Origin: Salinicoccus halodurans
GTDB lineage: Bacteria > Bacillota > Bacilli > Staphylococcales > Salinicoccaceae
Direction of reading: 5' to 3'
Assembly: GCF_900114445.1 (NCBI RefSeq)
Contig: NZ_FOTB01000004.1
Span: forward strand, 312,094-376,093
DNA length: 64,000 bases
The notes under the pieces were generated by a model. The model saw only the letters and a list, made by a program, of their open reading frames with translations, was not told the origin of the DNA and made no database searches. Below, piece after piece: positions 51,289 through 59,184 of this stretch (positions are counted from its first letter, which is position 1; each line of letters begins with the position of its first letter). The position numbers and the translations under genes were made by a program.

Positions 51289-52014
51289 TTGGCTGCGTTT
51301 ATATTTTTTATATGTATTGTACTCATCGCTTCGATACTTCAGACAAGTACAGGATTTGGCTTTTCCATAATGGCCACTCCTTTATTGCTGATGCTGTTTC
51401 TCCCCCAGGAAGCCATCCAGATAAATATCATCCTGTCTTTGGTCATCTCAATTTCACTCATCCGGTCCATCAGAAATGAAATTGATTGTACATTGCTGAA
51501 GCGTCTGATATACGCAAGTATTGCCGGTATTCCTTTCGGTATAGCGCTCTATATGTCAATTGACATAAATACTTTCAAATCCGGTGTAGGCATACTGCTT
51601 CTTGCGCTCACTTTATTGCTCATTTTAAATTTCAGAGTCAGACAGACGCGGCGGAGAGATTTTCTGGCCGGAGGATTATCCGGTCTTTTCACTACAAGCA
51701 TCGGCATGCCCGGACCCCCTATTCTGCTCTATTTTACCGGAACAAGCATGGCGAAGGACAAACTGCGGGCAACAACTTTGGCATTTTATCTTTTTATATA
51801 TTTTATCAGTCTGGTGACACAGATCATTTTTACCGGCACCAGTCTGCTGATCTGGAAATCCAGCCTTTATGCAGCGCCGGCAGTACTGGCGGGACTCTTT
51901 ATCGGCCAGTATATTTTCAAATGGATCAATCAGGATGTTTTCAGGTTCTTCACCTATGTTCTCTTAGGCAGTACCGGCGTCTATCTGCTGATTCAGAGCC
52001 TGCTGGCACTGTAA
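51289..52014 (+). CDS. TauE/SafE (TSUP) family transporter
   Basis: Membrane permease of 241 residues, about eight helices, with degenerate TSUP signatures: LQTSTGFGFSIMATPLLLML in half one and GGLSGLFTTSIGMPGPPILLYF in half two. The second half has the MPGPP motif common in this subgroup. The start is TTG at 51289: AAAGGA sits seven bases ahead, and the ATG at 51271 would use no ribosome site. Substrate unknown, probably an organic anion. Confidence 0.9.
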   Translation: MAAFIFFICIVLIASILQTSTGFGFSIMATPLLLMLFLPQEAIQINIILSLVISISLIRSIRNEIDCTLLKRLIYASIAGIPFGIALYMSIDINTFKSGVGILLLALTLLLILNFRVRQTRRRDFLAGGLSGLFTTSIGMPGPPILLYFTGTSMAKDKLRATTLAFYLFIYFISLVTQIIFTGTSLLIWKSSLYAAPAVLAGLFIGQYIFKWINQDVFRFFTYVLLGSTGVYLLIQSLLAL

Positions 52015-52022
52015 ACATTCCA

Positions 52023-52607
52023 TCATCTTTGAAATCTGTTTTTGACAGCTTCCAGAACATGGAGGATGAGTGCCATGAAAATGACACTTGCCACTGTATC
52101 GGTAAGATAGTGGGCGCCAAGATAAATACGTGAGGCCATCATGGAAATGACCATGATCACAAGCACCGTCCTGATATAGATATTACGGCTTATCCTGAAG
52201 AGCAAGATGACCAGCACTAAGAACGACAGCACATGCATGCTTGGAAAACTGAAACCGTCGAAGGAAGCATGTTCAACATCGGGCCTTGCTCTTTGGAAAA
52301 TATATTTCATTGCTGCCCCGGCCGCCAGACTGAATCCCGCACCTATCGTATACAGCCAGAAATGCGCATCTTTTTTGAAATAGTGAATGACAGATACAAC
52401 CAGGAATATGATTACGGCATTAAACGGCTTAAAGACCTCGGAAAGAAAAGAGAGGAAGGCATGAAGCCATCCAACATCTTCAAATCTTCTCAGAAACAAA
52501 TATACAGAACTGTCAGCTGCATCTGTAAAATCAATTCTGACACTTATAGCGAGGGCGGTAAATACTGTGGCGTACATCACAATGAAAAATATATTTTTCT
52601 TATTCAA
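52023..52607 (-). CDS. PAP2 family membrane phosphatase
   Basis: Integral membrane phosphatase of 194 residues. The three PAP2 motifs are present: KYIFQRARPD (about 101-110), FSFPSMH (about 119-125) and SRIYLGAHYLTD (about 157-168), which hold the catalytic Lys/Arg, the histidine and the nucleophile His. About five helices. It could dephosphorylate undecaprenyl pyrophosphate or phosphatidic acid/PGP. Start is TTG with AGGAAG ahead. It is convergent with the TSUP gene. Confidence 0.93.
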   Translation of the reverse strand: MNKKNIFFIVMYATVFTALAISVRIDFTDAADSSVYLFLRRFEDVGWLHAFLSFLSEVFKPFNAVIIFLVVSVIHYFKKDAHFWLYTIGAGFSLAAGAAMKYIFQRARPDVEHASFDGFSFPSMHVLSFLVLVILLFRISRNIYIRTVLVIMVISMMASRIYLGAHYLTDTVASVIFMALILHVLEAVKNRFQR

Positions 52608-52726
52608 CGTTATTCTTCCTTTTAAAATAATATGATCATTCCAATTATATCATTGACCGTTTGTTTGTTTTTATATGAAAAGGGAATTAAAGCGTAAAAT
52701 GATTTCTGAGGAGGATACCCACGTTT

Positions 52727-53794
52727 ATGGAACATATCTATCTGGGAAACTCAGGCTTTAGAGTCCCTAAATATATCCTTGGCACAATCCCTTTCAGTGG
52801 AACAAACGGTTTTGGACCCGCCGGGAATATTAAGGAGGATGAAGCCGCAAGACACGTCGATATATGTCTCGATGCAGGCATCAATATGTTTGATACGGCA
52901 AATCTTTATTCCAAAGGTGATGCTGAAAAGGTGCTGGGAGCCGCAGTTAAAGGCAGGCGGGATGAAGTACTCATCTCTTCAAAGACAGGCGGCAATATCA
53001 ATGAAGATCCGAATGCATATGGTGCATCACGCCACAATATCGAAAATTCCATCCACCACACTCTGAAGAGACTGGACACAGATTATCTGGATCTTTACTT
53101 CGTCCACCTGTGGGATGGCAGGACACCTGTGGAAGAGACCATACAGGTAATGAACGATCTGGTCAAATCCGGAAAGATTCGCTATTGGGGTGTTTCAAAC
53201 TACAGCGGTTGGGCACTCGCCAGAACTTATACAGTGGCGGAACAAAATGGGTTTATCCCTCCGGTCACCCATCAGATATACTACACACCGGAAGCACGTG
53301 AAGCAGAATACGAACTGCTGACGGCCGGCAGCGAACTCGGTATCAGTAACATGATCTGGAGTCCGCTTGGCGAAGGTCTCCTTACCGGAAAAATTGACCG
53401 GAATAAAGATGCACCGCCGGATACACGCCAGGGTGCGGGCTGGCAGCAGCCCTGGATAATGAGTGATGAACGTCTGTATGAAGTTATTGACGTTTTAAAA
53501 GAGGTTGCCGAGAGCCGGAATGCAACCGTCCCGCAAATCACTCTTGCATGGATTAAAGACCGTCCGAATGTCGGACCGGTGGTAATCGCCGTCAGAAATG
53601 AAGCACAGCTCCGTGAAAATATCGCTTCTTATGACATCAGGCTCACAAAGGATGAACACGACATCATTGAAGCCGCAGCCCGCCCCGAACCTTTCTATCC
53701 GAATTGGCATCGCACCATGACCGGTTTTGAAAAAGGTTCCCCTTCAGAAATGGCATATCTGGAAGCATGGGAAAAATCAATGGGATTGGAATAG
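52727..53794 (+). CDS. aldo/keto reductase
   Basis: NADPH-dependent reductase of 355 residues, TIM barrel. The catalytic tetrad is visible as D56 (MFDTANLYSKG), Y61, K87 (ISSKTG) and H127 (YFVHLWD). The pattern resembles IolS/YghZ-type AKRs. C-terminal WIKDRPNVGPVVIAVRNEAQLREN is the cofactor phosphate loop. The GAGGAGG site is 12 bases from the ATG, somewhat long. Substrate unknown. It ends at a terminator. Confidence 0.93.
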   Translation: MEHIYLGNSGFRVPKYILGTIPFSGTNGFGPAGNIKEDEAARHVDICLDAGINMFDTANLYSKGDAEKVLGAAVKGRRDEVLISSKTGGNINEDPNAYGASRHNIENSIHHTLKRLDTDYLDLYFVHLWDGRTPVEETIQVMNDLVKSGKIRYWGVSNYSGWALARTYTVAEQNGFIPPVTHQIYYTPEAREAEYELLTAGSELGISNMIWSPLGEGLLTGKIDRNKDAPPDTRQGAGWQQPWIMSDERLYEVIDVLKEVAESRNATVPQITLAWIKDRPNVGPVVIAVRNEAQLRENIASYDIRLTKDEHDIIEAAARPEPFYPNWHRTMTGFEKGSPSEMAYLEAWEKSMGLE

Positions 53795-53810
53795 ACATTG
53801 GAAAACAAAA

Positions 53811-53846
53811 ATTCTCCAGGAAATCTGAAACCTCCCGGAGAATTTT
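53811..53846 (+). terminator. intrinsic terminator
   Basis: ATTCTCC-GG / CC-GGAGAAT with mismatches in the middle, TTTTC after it; also near the convergent membrane gene stop. Confidence 0.7.
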
Positions 53847-53870
53847 CATTTCTTCCAAATCTTTATGAAA

Positions 53871-54467
53871 TCAGGAGGCTGCTCTTTTTGCTTCAACTGA
53901 TTTTTTATAGATATCTATTACATAAAAACCATAAATGAGTGCAGCAGCAGCGCCTCCGATACCTGCTATCGCGAAAACCATATAAACCGATGCATCAGGC
54001 TGGAACGCAAAATACGCCGCTATACAACTGGATATCAAAGGCAGAGGCGCAATATAATAGTCGAATCTGCGATTCATGATCGGCGCCTGAAGCAGAAAAT
54101 GTATACCCATGACCAAGGTGATGAACGGTACTATGAATATGGCCACTTCAAGTACGAACAGAAGGATGACAACAATCAGGATTGTGGCATAAGTGACACC
54201 GACGAGAAATCCGATCGAGCGTTCTATCCGCGAGACCTCGGATGTCTTATCATTTCCAATTGATTTTGAAAGCTGACGATTTTTAAGACTTCCGACCAAT
54301 ATATAGACAGCGCCTATCATTGCCACTGCAAATAAAACCCATCCGGCTGTGCCCCAGGCAAAACCAAACCAGATTGAAAATGCCAGTATAAACGCCACCA
54401 TTATAATGGCGTGCGGAGCACTTGCTCTTGCAACTCCCTGATCCCATTCCAGTGCGCTGTTTTCCAT
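53871..54467 (-). CDS. multi-pass membrane protein, unknown
   Basis: Protein of 198 residues with about six transmembrane helices in pairs: HAIIMVAFILAFSIWFGFAW, then VLFAVAMIGAVYILVGSL, two in the middle (VGVTYATILIVVILLFVLEV and beyond), and two near the C-terminus. The N-terminus MENSALEWDQGVARASAPH is polar. The start at 54467 has AAAGGGGAG upstream. No family is recognised. ACTATA-type palindromes lie ahead at 54525-54552, perhaps an operator. Confidence 0.75.
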   Translation of the reverse strand: MENSALEWDQGVARASAPHAIIMVAFILAFSIWFGFAWGTAGWVLFAVAMIGAVYILVGSLKNRQLSKSIGNDKTSEVSRIERSIGFLVGVTYATILIVVILLFVLEVAIFIVPFITLVMGIHFLLQAPIMNRRFDYYIAPLPLISSCIAAYFAFQPDASVYMVFAIAGIGGAAAALIYGFYVIDIYKKSVEAKRAAS

Positions 54468-54524
54468 CTTATTCTCCCCTTTGCGGATAAGCATCCGCCG
54501 CTGTGATTGCTGAATATTCTATAA

Positions 54525-54552
54525 ACTATATAGTAACTATTCTAACTATAGT
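54525..54552. repeat. paired short palindromes ACTATATAGT and ACTATAGT
   Basis: ACTATATAGT at 54525-54534 and ACTATAGT at 54545-54552 are both palindromic and ten bases apart, with AACTAT between. They lie about 60-85 bases ahead of a membrane protein gene and could be an operator overlapping its promoter. Confidence 0.4.
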
Positions 54553-54631
54553 ATTCACATCCATCAATTATTTAAACAGGATTCATTAAAATATCTTTTC
54601 ATGATTTCATTTCGATCCTATGAATAAAATA

Positions 54632-54659
54632 CCATTCCGGATAAAGTTTTCCGGAATGG
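54632..54659 (-). terminator. intrinsic terminator of small lipoprotein gene
   Basis: CCATTCCGGA / TCCGGAATGG with an eight-base loop; TATTTTATTC follows on the minus strand. Confidence 0.85.
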
Positions 54660-54702
54660 CCTTTAATGCTTATTGTGCGCTGTACCGTTTCCTCTCCTGA
54701 AA

Positions 54703-54861
54703 TCAATCAGCGTTTCCGGAACCATTATCACTGTTCTGGTAGTTTGTATCATTGATCGTCTGCTGCTGATCAAATTCTGATTCATCATCATTATTCATGC
54801 CGCATGCAGATAAAATAAGTACCTGGGTCATGATCAATGAGAGAACAATTCTCTTTTTCAT
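54703..54861 (-). CDS. small lipoprotein
   Basis: Predicted secreted lipoprotein of 52 residues. Signal MKKRIVLSLIMTQVLIL ends in the lipobox LSAC (cysteine about 20). The mature part is only about 33 residues, very acidic and rich in Asn, Gln and Asp (DDESEFDQQQTINDTNYQNS). The ATG at 54861 has AGAGG seven bases upstream. Its terminator follows. No family recognised; it may be a surface peptide or a remnant of a longer lipoprotein. Confidence 0.75.
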   Translation of the reverse strand: MKKRIVLSLIMTQVLILSACGMNNDDESEFDQQQTINDTNYQNSDNGSGNAD

Positions 54862-54935
54862 CAAATACCTCTTTCTTTCTTGCATTTTATCATCAAAACC
54901 ATTATCTCATTTAATCGGTGTAAGTGTCATAGATT

Positions 54936-55418
54936 TCAACTTGATTTCTTGATATGAATGCAAAGAAGACCGCTCAGGGAACGGTCTTCCAAAGATGCTT
55001 CAATCCATCCACCAATGACTCCACAGGCTATGCGGTCGCCTGCGTCACCTGATGGCTGCATTTCATAATCATCTGCTCCAGAATGAATCACCAATGCTGT
55101 CCCGTCTTCTGTAAACAGTGTATTATCCTGCCCTTCTTCCAGTGTCACCATATCTGCAGTCACTTCAGTATTAACTGTGCCGTCTTCACTCACTTCTATA
55201 TTCTTCATGTCCCCAGCGTGAGGTCCTTCGGGGTCGTCCATGCCGTGGTTTGCGTCTGTCGGATTATAGTGCCCCCCTGCTGATTCAAAATCAGGCTGTT
55301 CACAGGAACCTGTTTCATGAATATGAAAACCATGATCGCCCGGTGCCATATCGGATAAGCTGAAATTGACGAAAACCATCCTTTTTCTGAAAAACGGATC
55401 TTTTTCATTTATCAACAT
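54936..55418 (-). pseudogene. sodC: Cu/Zn superoxide dismutase, both ends lost
   Basis: The catalytic core of SodC is clear: HGFHIHETGSCE, GGHYNPTDANHGM, GPHAGD, GTALVIH and GDRIACGVI. All metal ligands (H32, H34, H50, H58, H67, D70, H112) and the cysteine pair C39/C132 are present. Yet the N-terminus (MLINEKDPFFRKRM) has no signal peptide and lacks the first three beta strands. The C-terminus runs past the usual ACGVI end through a terminator hairpin (54965-54989). Loss at both ends suggests decay or small frameshifts near 55410 and 55005. I classify it as probably non-functional. Confidence 0.75.
54965..54989 (-). terminator. terminator hairpin inside sodC 3' end
   Basis: GAAGACCG / CGGTCTTC with a nine-base loop; TTTGC follows on the minus strand. 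It lies within the extended reading frame of sodC, an indication that the natural stop was upstream. Confidence 0.65.
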
Positions 55419-55519
55419 ACCTGTTAGATGGTACAGTATACATAAGGGGGTAATATTACTCCGATTAGATTCTCTGTTTCTCTTATCAGACGGATCTATG
55501 CTTTTTATTTCCGCATTTA

Positions 55520-55533
55520 TGAAAGCGTTTACA
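55520..55533. promoter_or_regulatory. catabolite-responsive element (cre)
   Basis: TGAAAGCGTTTACA matches the CcpA cre consensus TGWAANCGNTNWCA at every position on both strands. It lies 32 bases ahead of the gamma-synthase-like gene, where CcpA binding would block transcription in the presence of preferred sugars. Confidence 0.85.
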
Positions 55534-55565
55534 ATTAAATACTATCATAATTAGGATGTGAGGAT

Positions 55566-56753
55566 ATGAAAAAAAGAGCACAGCTTCCGACAGAAACCGT
55601 GTGGGCAGGCGAGAAGGACTACAGAGCACACGGTGCAAGTCAGGTGCCGGTCGTCAACAGTGTCGCGTATGAGTATGAGGATCTGGACCATTGGTACGCA
55701 GTAGCCAAAGGACGGGCAAAAGGCCATATATACGGGCGCAACACCAATCCGACGCTGGCTTCGTTTGAAGATAAGATCCGTCAGCTCGAAGGCGCGGAAG
55801 CAGCAACAAGTTTCTCGACTGGTATGGCGGCAATCAGCAGTACATTGTACACGTTTTTGCGTCCGGGGGACCGCGTGGTGAGCATCAAGGACACATACGG
55901 CGGAACGAACAGGATCTTCAGCGATTTCCTGCCGAATCTGGATATCGAAGTCTCTCTCTGTGAAACAGGTGACCATGAAGTTCTGGAAGATGAGATCAGG
56001 AAAGGATGTAAAGTCGTACATCTGGAAACACCGACAAATCCTACTTTGAAGATTACAGACATTGAACGGATTGCCCGGGCAGCCAAGGAACAGGATGCCC
56101 TGCTTGTTGTCGATAATACTTTTGCCACTCCGATTTTACAAAATCCTCTTGAATTCGGCGCCGACCTTGTCATCCACAGTGCCACTAAATTTCTGGGCGG
56201 TCATGCAGATGCCCTTGGCGGCACCCTTTGCGGTGACAAGCACCTTGTGGATCGGGTGTTCCACTACCGTGAAATCAACGGAGCAACAATGGATCCGAAC
56301 GGTGCCTATCTGATGATCAGAGGAATGAAAACCCTGGACTTGAGGGTGCAGAAACAATGTGATAATGCTGAAAAGATTGCAGCATATCTTTCTTCACATC
56401 CGGCTGTTTCCATTGTCTTCTATCCGGGACTCGAAGATCATCCGAATCATGACATTGCCAAAAGGCAGATGCGGAGGTATGGCGGTGTGCTCAGCTTTTC
56501 ATTGCACGGCGGGATGAATGCCGTCAAAAAAGTGCTTCCCCATCTTGAGTTTGCCAACCGGGCAGCCAACCTGGGTGCAGTCGAGACCACTGTCGGACCT
56601 GCAAATACAACAAGTCATGTGGAATCGACACCGGAAGAACTCGAAGCACTTGGCATCCCTGACAGCCTGGTCCGGTATTCTGCAGGTATTGAGTCATTTG
56701 AAGATCTTAAAAATGACCTTGAAAAAGCGCTTAATGTTTTGAACGAGTCATAA
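55566..56753 (+). CDS. cystathionine gamma-synthase/lyase family PLP enzyme
   Basis: PLP enzyme of 395 residues of the Cys/Met metabolism family (fold type I). YGRNTNPTLASFEDKI and SFSTGMAAISSTLY are at about 56-92. LLVVDNTFATPILQNPLEFG and the PLP lysine in HSATKFLGGHADALGG (about K208) follow, then VRYSAGIESFEDL at the end. It could act as gamma-synthase, beta/gamma-lyase or methionine gamma-lyase; the exact reaction is not decidable. It is 43 bases ahead of an M24-type hydrolase gene and behind a perfect cre, which argues for a catabolic, not biosynthetic, role. Confidence 0.9.
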   Translation: MKKRAQLPTETVWAGEKDYRAHGASQVPVVNSVAYEYEDLDHWYAVAKGRAKGHIYGRNTNPTLASFEDKIRQLEGAEAATSFSTGMAAISSTLYTFLRPGDRVVSIKDTYGGTNRIFSDFLPNLDIEVSLCETGDHEVLEDEIRKGCKVVHLETPTNPTLKITDIERIARAAKEQDALLVVDNTFATPILQNPLEFGADLVIHSATKFLGGHADALGGTLCGDKHLVDRVFHYREINGATMDPNGAYLMIRGMKTLDLRVQKQCDNAEKIAAYLSSHPAVSIVFYPGLEDHPNHDIAKRQMRRYGGVLSFSLHGGMNAVKKVLPHLEFANRAANLGAVETTVGPANTTSHVESTPEELEALGIPDSLVRYSAGIESFEDLKNDLEKALNVLNES

Positions 56754-56799
56754 GACTGTCCTGCTGATTACAATCCAGAGAGAAAAAAGGGGAGATGTG

Positions 56800-57972
56800 A
56801 TGTTCTCCGTAGAAGAATATAAAATCAGAATGAATAAGACAAAACAAAAGATGCTGGAGTATGGGATGGAAGTTCTGGTACTCTCAAATCCGTCCAATAT
56901 GTGCTATCTCACAGGATATGATGCATGGAGTTTCTATGTCCACCAGGTCGTCATAGTATTTGTAGATGAGGAGGAGCCGCTGTGGATAGGACGCGGGATG
57001 GATGCCAGAGGCGCAGAGCTGACCACATGGATGAGTAAACCGAATATACTCTATTATCCAGATGATTATGTACAGTCCACAATCAAACACCCTATGGATT
57101 TCGTTGCAGCCGAACTCGAGTACAGAGGAAAAGGCTCCAGGAAAATAGGCATTGAAATGGATACTTTTTATTATACGGCCAAATCCCACGAACGTCTTGA
57201 AGTCGGTATGCCCGAAGCTGAACTGAAGGATGCAGGCGGGCTTGTAAACTGGGTACGGGCCTATAAAAGCGAGGCAGAAATCAGCTATATGCGCAATGCC
57301 GCAAAAATTGTCGAAAATGCGATGCAGGCGGCATATGATAAAGTCGGCGTGGGGGTACGGGAGAATGAAGTCGCTGCTGCCATCAGCCACGCACAGATAT
57401 ACGGCAGTGACGTGTTCGGCGGAGATTATACATCAATGGTGCCCATGATACCGACCGGAAAGTATACAGCCAGCCCACATTTGAACTGGACCGATAAAAA
57501 ATACAGAGAAGGTGATGCTTTAACAATAGAGATCGCAGGATGTTACAAACGTTATCATGTACCGATGGCAAGAACCGTATGCATCGGTCAGATACCGGAT
57601 TATGTCAGGGAAGCGGGCAAAGTCATCACTGATGGGATACAGGAAACGCTCGCAATCATGAAGCCGGGTATTACAGCAGAAGAAGTGAACAGTGCATGGA
57701 GCCGCGCAATCGCAAGACACGGTTATGAGAAAAATTCACGGATCGGATATTCGATCGGCATGAGTTATCCACCCGACTGGGGAGAGCATACCGTCAGTTT
57801 CCGCGAAGGTGACCGTACGATATTGGAACCGAATATGACATTTCATTTAATGCCCGGTCTCTGGTTCGATGAGTTCGGAGTCGCAATAACAGAATCCGTC
57901 CTGGTCACTGATACCGGCATAGAAAAATTCACCTCGTTCGATCAGCAAATTTATGAGAAACCCGTTGTTTAA
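56800..57972 (+). CDS. M24 family hydrolase, ectoine hydrolase (DoeA)-like
   Basis: Pita-bread-fold hydrolase of 390 residues of the creatinase/aminopeptidase P superfamily. The fold marks are NMCYLTGYDAWSFYVHQ in the N-terminal domain and GGDYTSMVPMIPTG, then IEIAGCYKRYHVPMARTV, then NSRIGYSIGMSYPPDWGEH in the catalytic domain. The two metal-binding aspartates of true aminopeptidases (DxG and D in SDxTR) are absent (EIAG and VPMAR), as in creatinase and ectoine hydrolase DoeA/EutD. The N-terminal YDAW and the SPHLNW region resemble DoeA. A ring-opening hydrolysis of ectoine or a related compatible solute is possible but unproven. GGGGAG is five bases before the ATG. Confidence 0.85.
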   Translation: MFSVEEYKIRMNKTKQKMLEYGMEVLVLSNPSNMCYLTGYDAWSFYVHQVVIVFVDEEEPLWIGRGMDARGAELTTWMSKPNILYYPDDYVQSTIKHPMDFVAAELEYRGKGSRKIGIEMDTFYYTAKSHERLEVGMPEAELKDAGGLVNWVRAYKSEAEISYMRNAAKIVENAMQAAYDKVGVGVRENEVAAAISHAQIYGSDVFGGDYTSMVPMIPTGKYTASPHLNWTDKKYREGDALTIEIAGCYKRYHVPMARTVCIGQIPDYVREAGKVITDGIQETLAIMKPGITAEEVNSAWSRAIARHGYEKNSRIGYSIGMSYPPDWGEHTVSFREGDRTILEPNMTFHLMPGLWFDEFGVAITESVLVTDTGIEKFTSFDQQIYEKPVV

Positions 57973-57985
57973 GACCAGGTGGCAT

Positions 57986-58019
57986 AAAAAAGATGAATCA
58001 TTTCTGATTCATCTTTTTT
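57986..58019. terminator. bidirectional intrinsic terminator
   Basis: AAAAAAGATGAATCA / TGATTCATCTTTTTT with a four-base loop, between the M24 gene and the convergent AhpD-like gene. Confidence 0.93.
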
Positions 58020-58022
58020 TAA

Positions 58023-58679
58023 TCAGTCATCATAAGCATTCAGTGCGTTCACACTGTGGGCAACAGCTGAACCTGCTTTCAGTGCTGTGGCGACCAGTAT
58101 GGCCTCTCCCATTTCTTCTTTGGAGACATCAAGATTCTTTGCATTGTTTGTATGGATTTCGATGCAGTAAGGACAACCTGTAACGTGTGCTACTGCCACG
58201 GCAATAAGTTCTTTGTCTTTTTGGGAAATCTGTCCCGGCTGCATTGCTTCCTTATCCAGCTGTGCGAATGCCTTGAATGCTTCAGGCGCGAGCGTTGCAA
58301 ATTCTTTCAGCCTGCTGATATTGGATTTGTCGTAAAGATCGCCTTCATTGTTTCCATCATATGCCTGCAGCGCATTCACACCATGTGCCATTGCAGATCC
58401 TGCTTTCAGTGCTGTTGCTACCAGGATGGCTTCTCCCATTTCCTCTTTGGATACATCCAGGCCTTTTGCATTATTCACATGGATATCGATGCAGTATGGA
58501 CATCCTGTAACGTGTGCCACCGCTATTGCGATAAGCTCTTTTGTCTTTTGCGGAATCACTCCGTCAGAAAGTGCTGCTTTATCGAATGCACCGAAACTCT
58601 TGAATGCTTCAGGAGCAAGTTTGGATAATTCAGGCAGTCTTTTAATATTGGATTTCTGATACAAACTCTCTTCCGACAT
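58023..58679 (-). CDS. tandem AhpD-like (carboxymuconolactone decarboxylase) protein
   Basis: Protein of 218 residues made of two repeats of one domain, about 5-110 and 115-218, roughly three-quarters identical by eye. Each repeat has the AhpD-type motif HVTGCPYC with C60/C63 plus H67, and C169/C172 plus H176, and the segment LDVSKEEMGEAILVATALKA unchanged in both. Such proteins act in thiol-dependent peroxide reduction. Most family members have one such domain per chain, so this is an internal duplication. The ribosome site is GGAGG. No AhpC gene is adjacent. Confidence 0.9.
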   Translation of the reverse strand: MSEESLYQKSNIKRLPELSKLAPEAFKSFGAFDKAALSDGVIPQKTKELIAIAVAHVTGCPYCIDIHVNNAKGLDVSKEEMGEAILVATALKAGSAMAHGVNALQAYDGNNEGDLYDKSNISRLKEFATLAPEAFKAFAQLDKEAMQPGQISQKDKELIAVAVAHVTGCPYCIEIHTNNAKNLDVSKEEMGEAILVATALKAGSAVAHSVNALNAYDD

Positions 58680-58716
58680 ATTATTACCTCCGATAATTTT
58701 CCGAATATAAAAAATA

Positions 58717-58743
58717 CTTCTCCGGAAATCATATCCGAAGAAG
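58717..58743 (-). terminator. intrinsic terminator of CHY zinc-finger gene
   Basis: CTTCTCCGGA / TCCGAAGAAG (one mismatch), with TATTTTTTAT on the minus strand. Confidence 0.75.
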
Positions 58744-58773
58744 CAGCCCCTTTCAACATATCCGCTTCACTGC

Positions 58774-59085
58774 CTAATATTCAAAGTACAGATGATAATG
58801 AAGCCGGCAATTGATGTTGAACTCTGAATCACATTTTTTGCATCTGTTCCTGTTTATATATTCAGTGATCGTATGTTCTGTATCACATACTCCGCATAAT
58901 ATCGCATTTTCGTCGAATTCACCGGTTTTCCATTTTTCTATTTTATGCTCCTCATTCTCTTCATGGCATTTATAGCATGGATAATATTTTCCGCAGCATC
59001 TGAATTTTATGGCGATGATGTCCCGTGCGCCATGATAGTGGATGCAGCGTGTCTCCCTGTCGACCGTATGACCGGAAACCATCAT
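58774..59085 (-). CDS. CHY-type zinc-finger protein
   Basis: Protein of 103 residues of the zf-CHY family. The zinc ligands are in RCIHYHGARDIIAIKFRCC (C14, H16, H18), then YYPCYKCHEENEEH, then ILCGVCDTEHTI and NRCKKCDSEFN, with a final H-rich C-terminus. About eight cysteines and several histidines bind three zinc ions. Function in bacteria is unknown; eukaryotic homologues are ubiquitin ligases, but this domain alone is not. GAGGAG precedes the ATG. Confidence 0.92.
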   Translation of the reverse strand: MMVSGHTVDRETRCIHYHGARDIIAIKFRCCGKYYPCYKCHEENEEHKIEKWKTGEFDENAILCGVCDTEHTITEYINRNRCKKCDSEFNINCRLHYHLYFEY

Positions 59086-59113
59086 TTCTCCTCACTTCCT
59101 TTCAGTTAGAAAA

Positions 59114-59147
59114 GCATCCCTTTGAATCATCATATCCAAAGGGATGC
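59114..59147 (-). terminator. intrinsic terminator of aldA
   Basis: GCATCCCTTTG / CAAAGGGATGC with a 12-base loop, TTTTC on the minus strand. Confidence 0.88.
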
Positions 59148-59184
59148 CATCACTCAAACCTGCAGATCCCGACTAACCGGCTGT

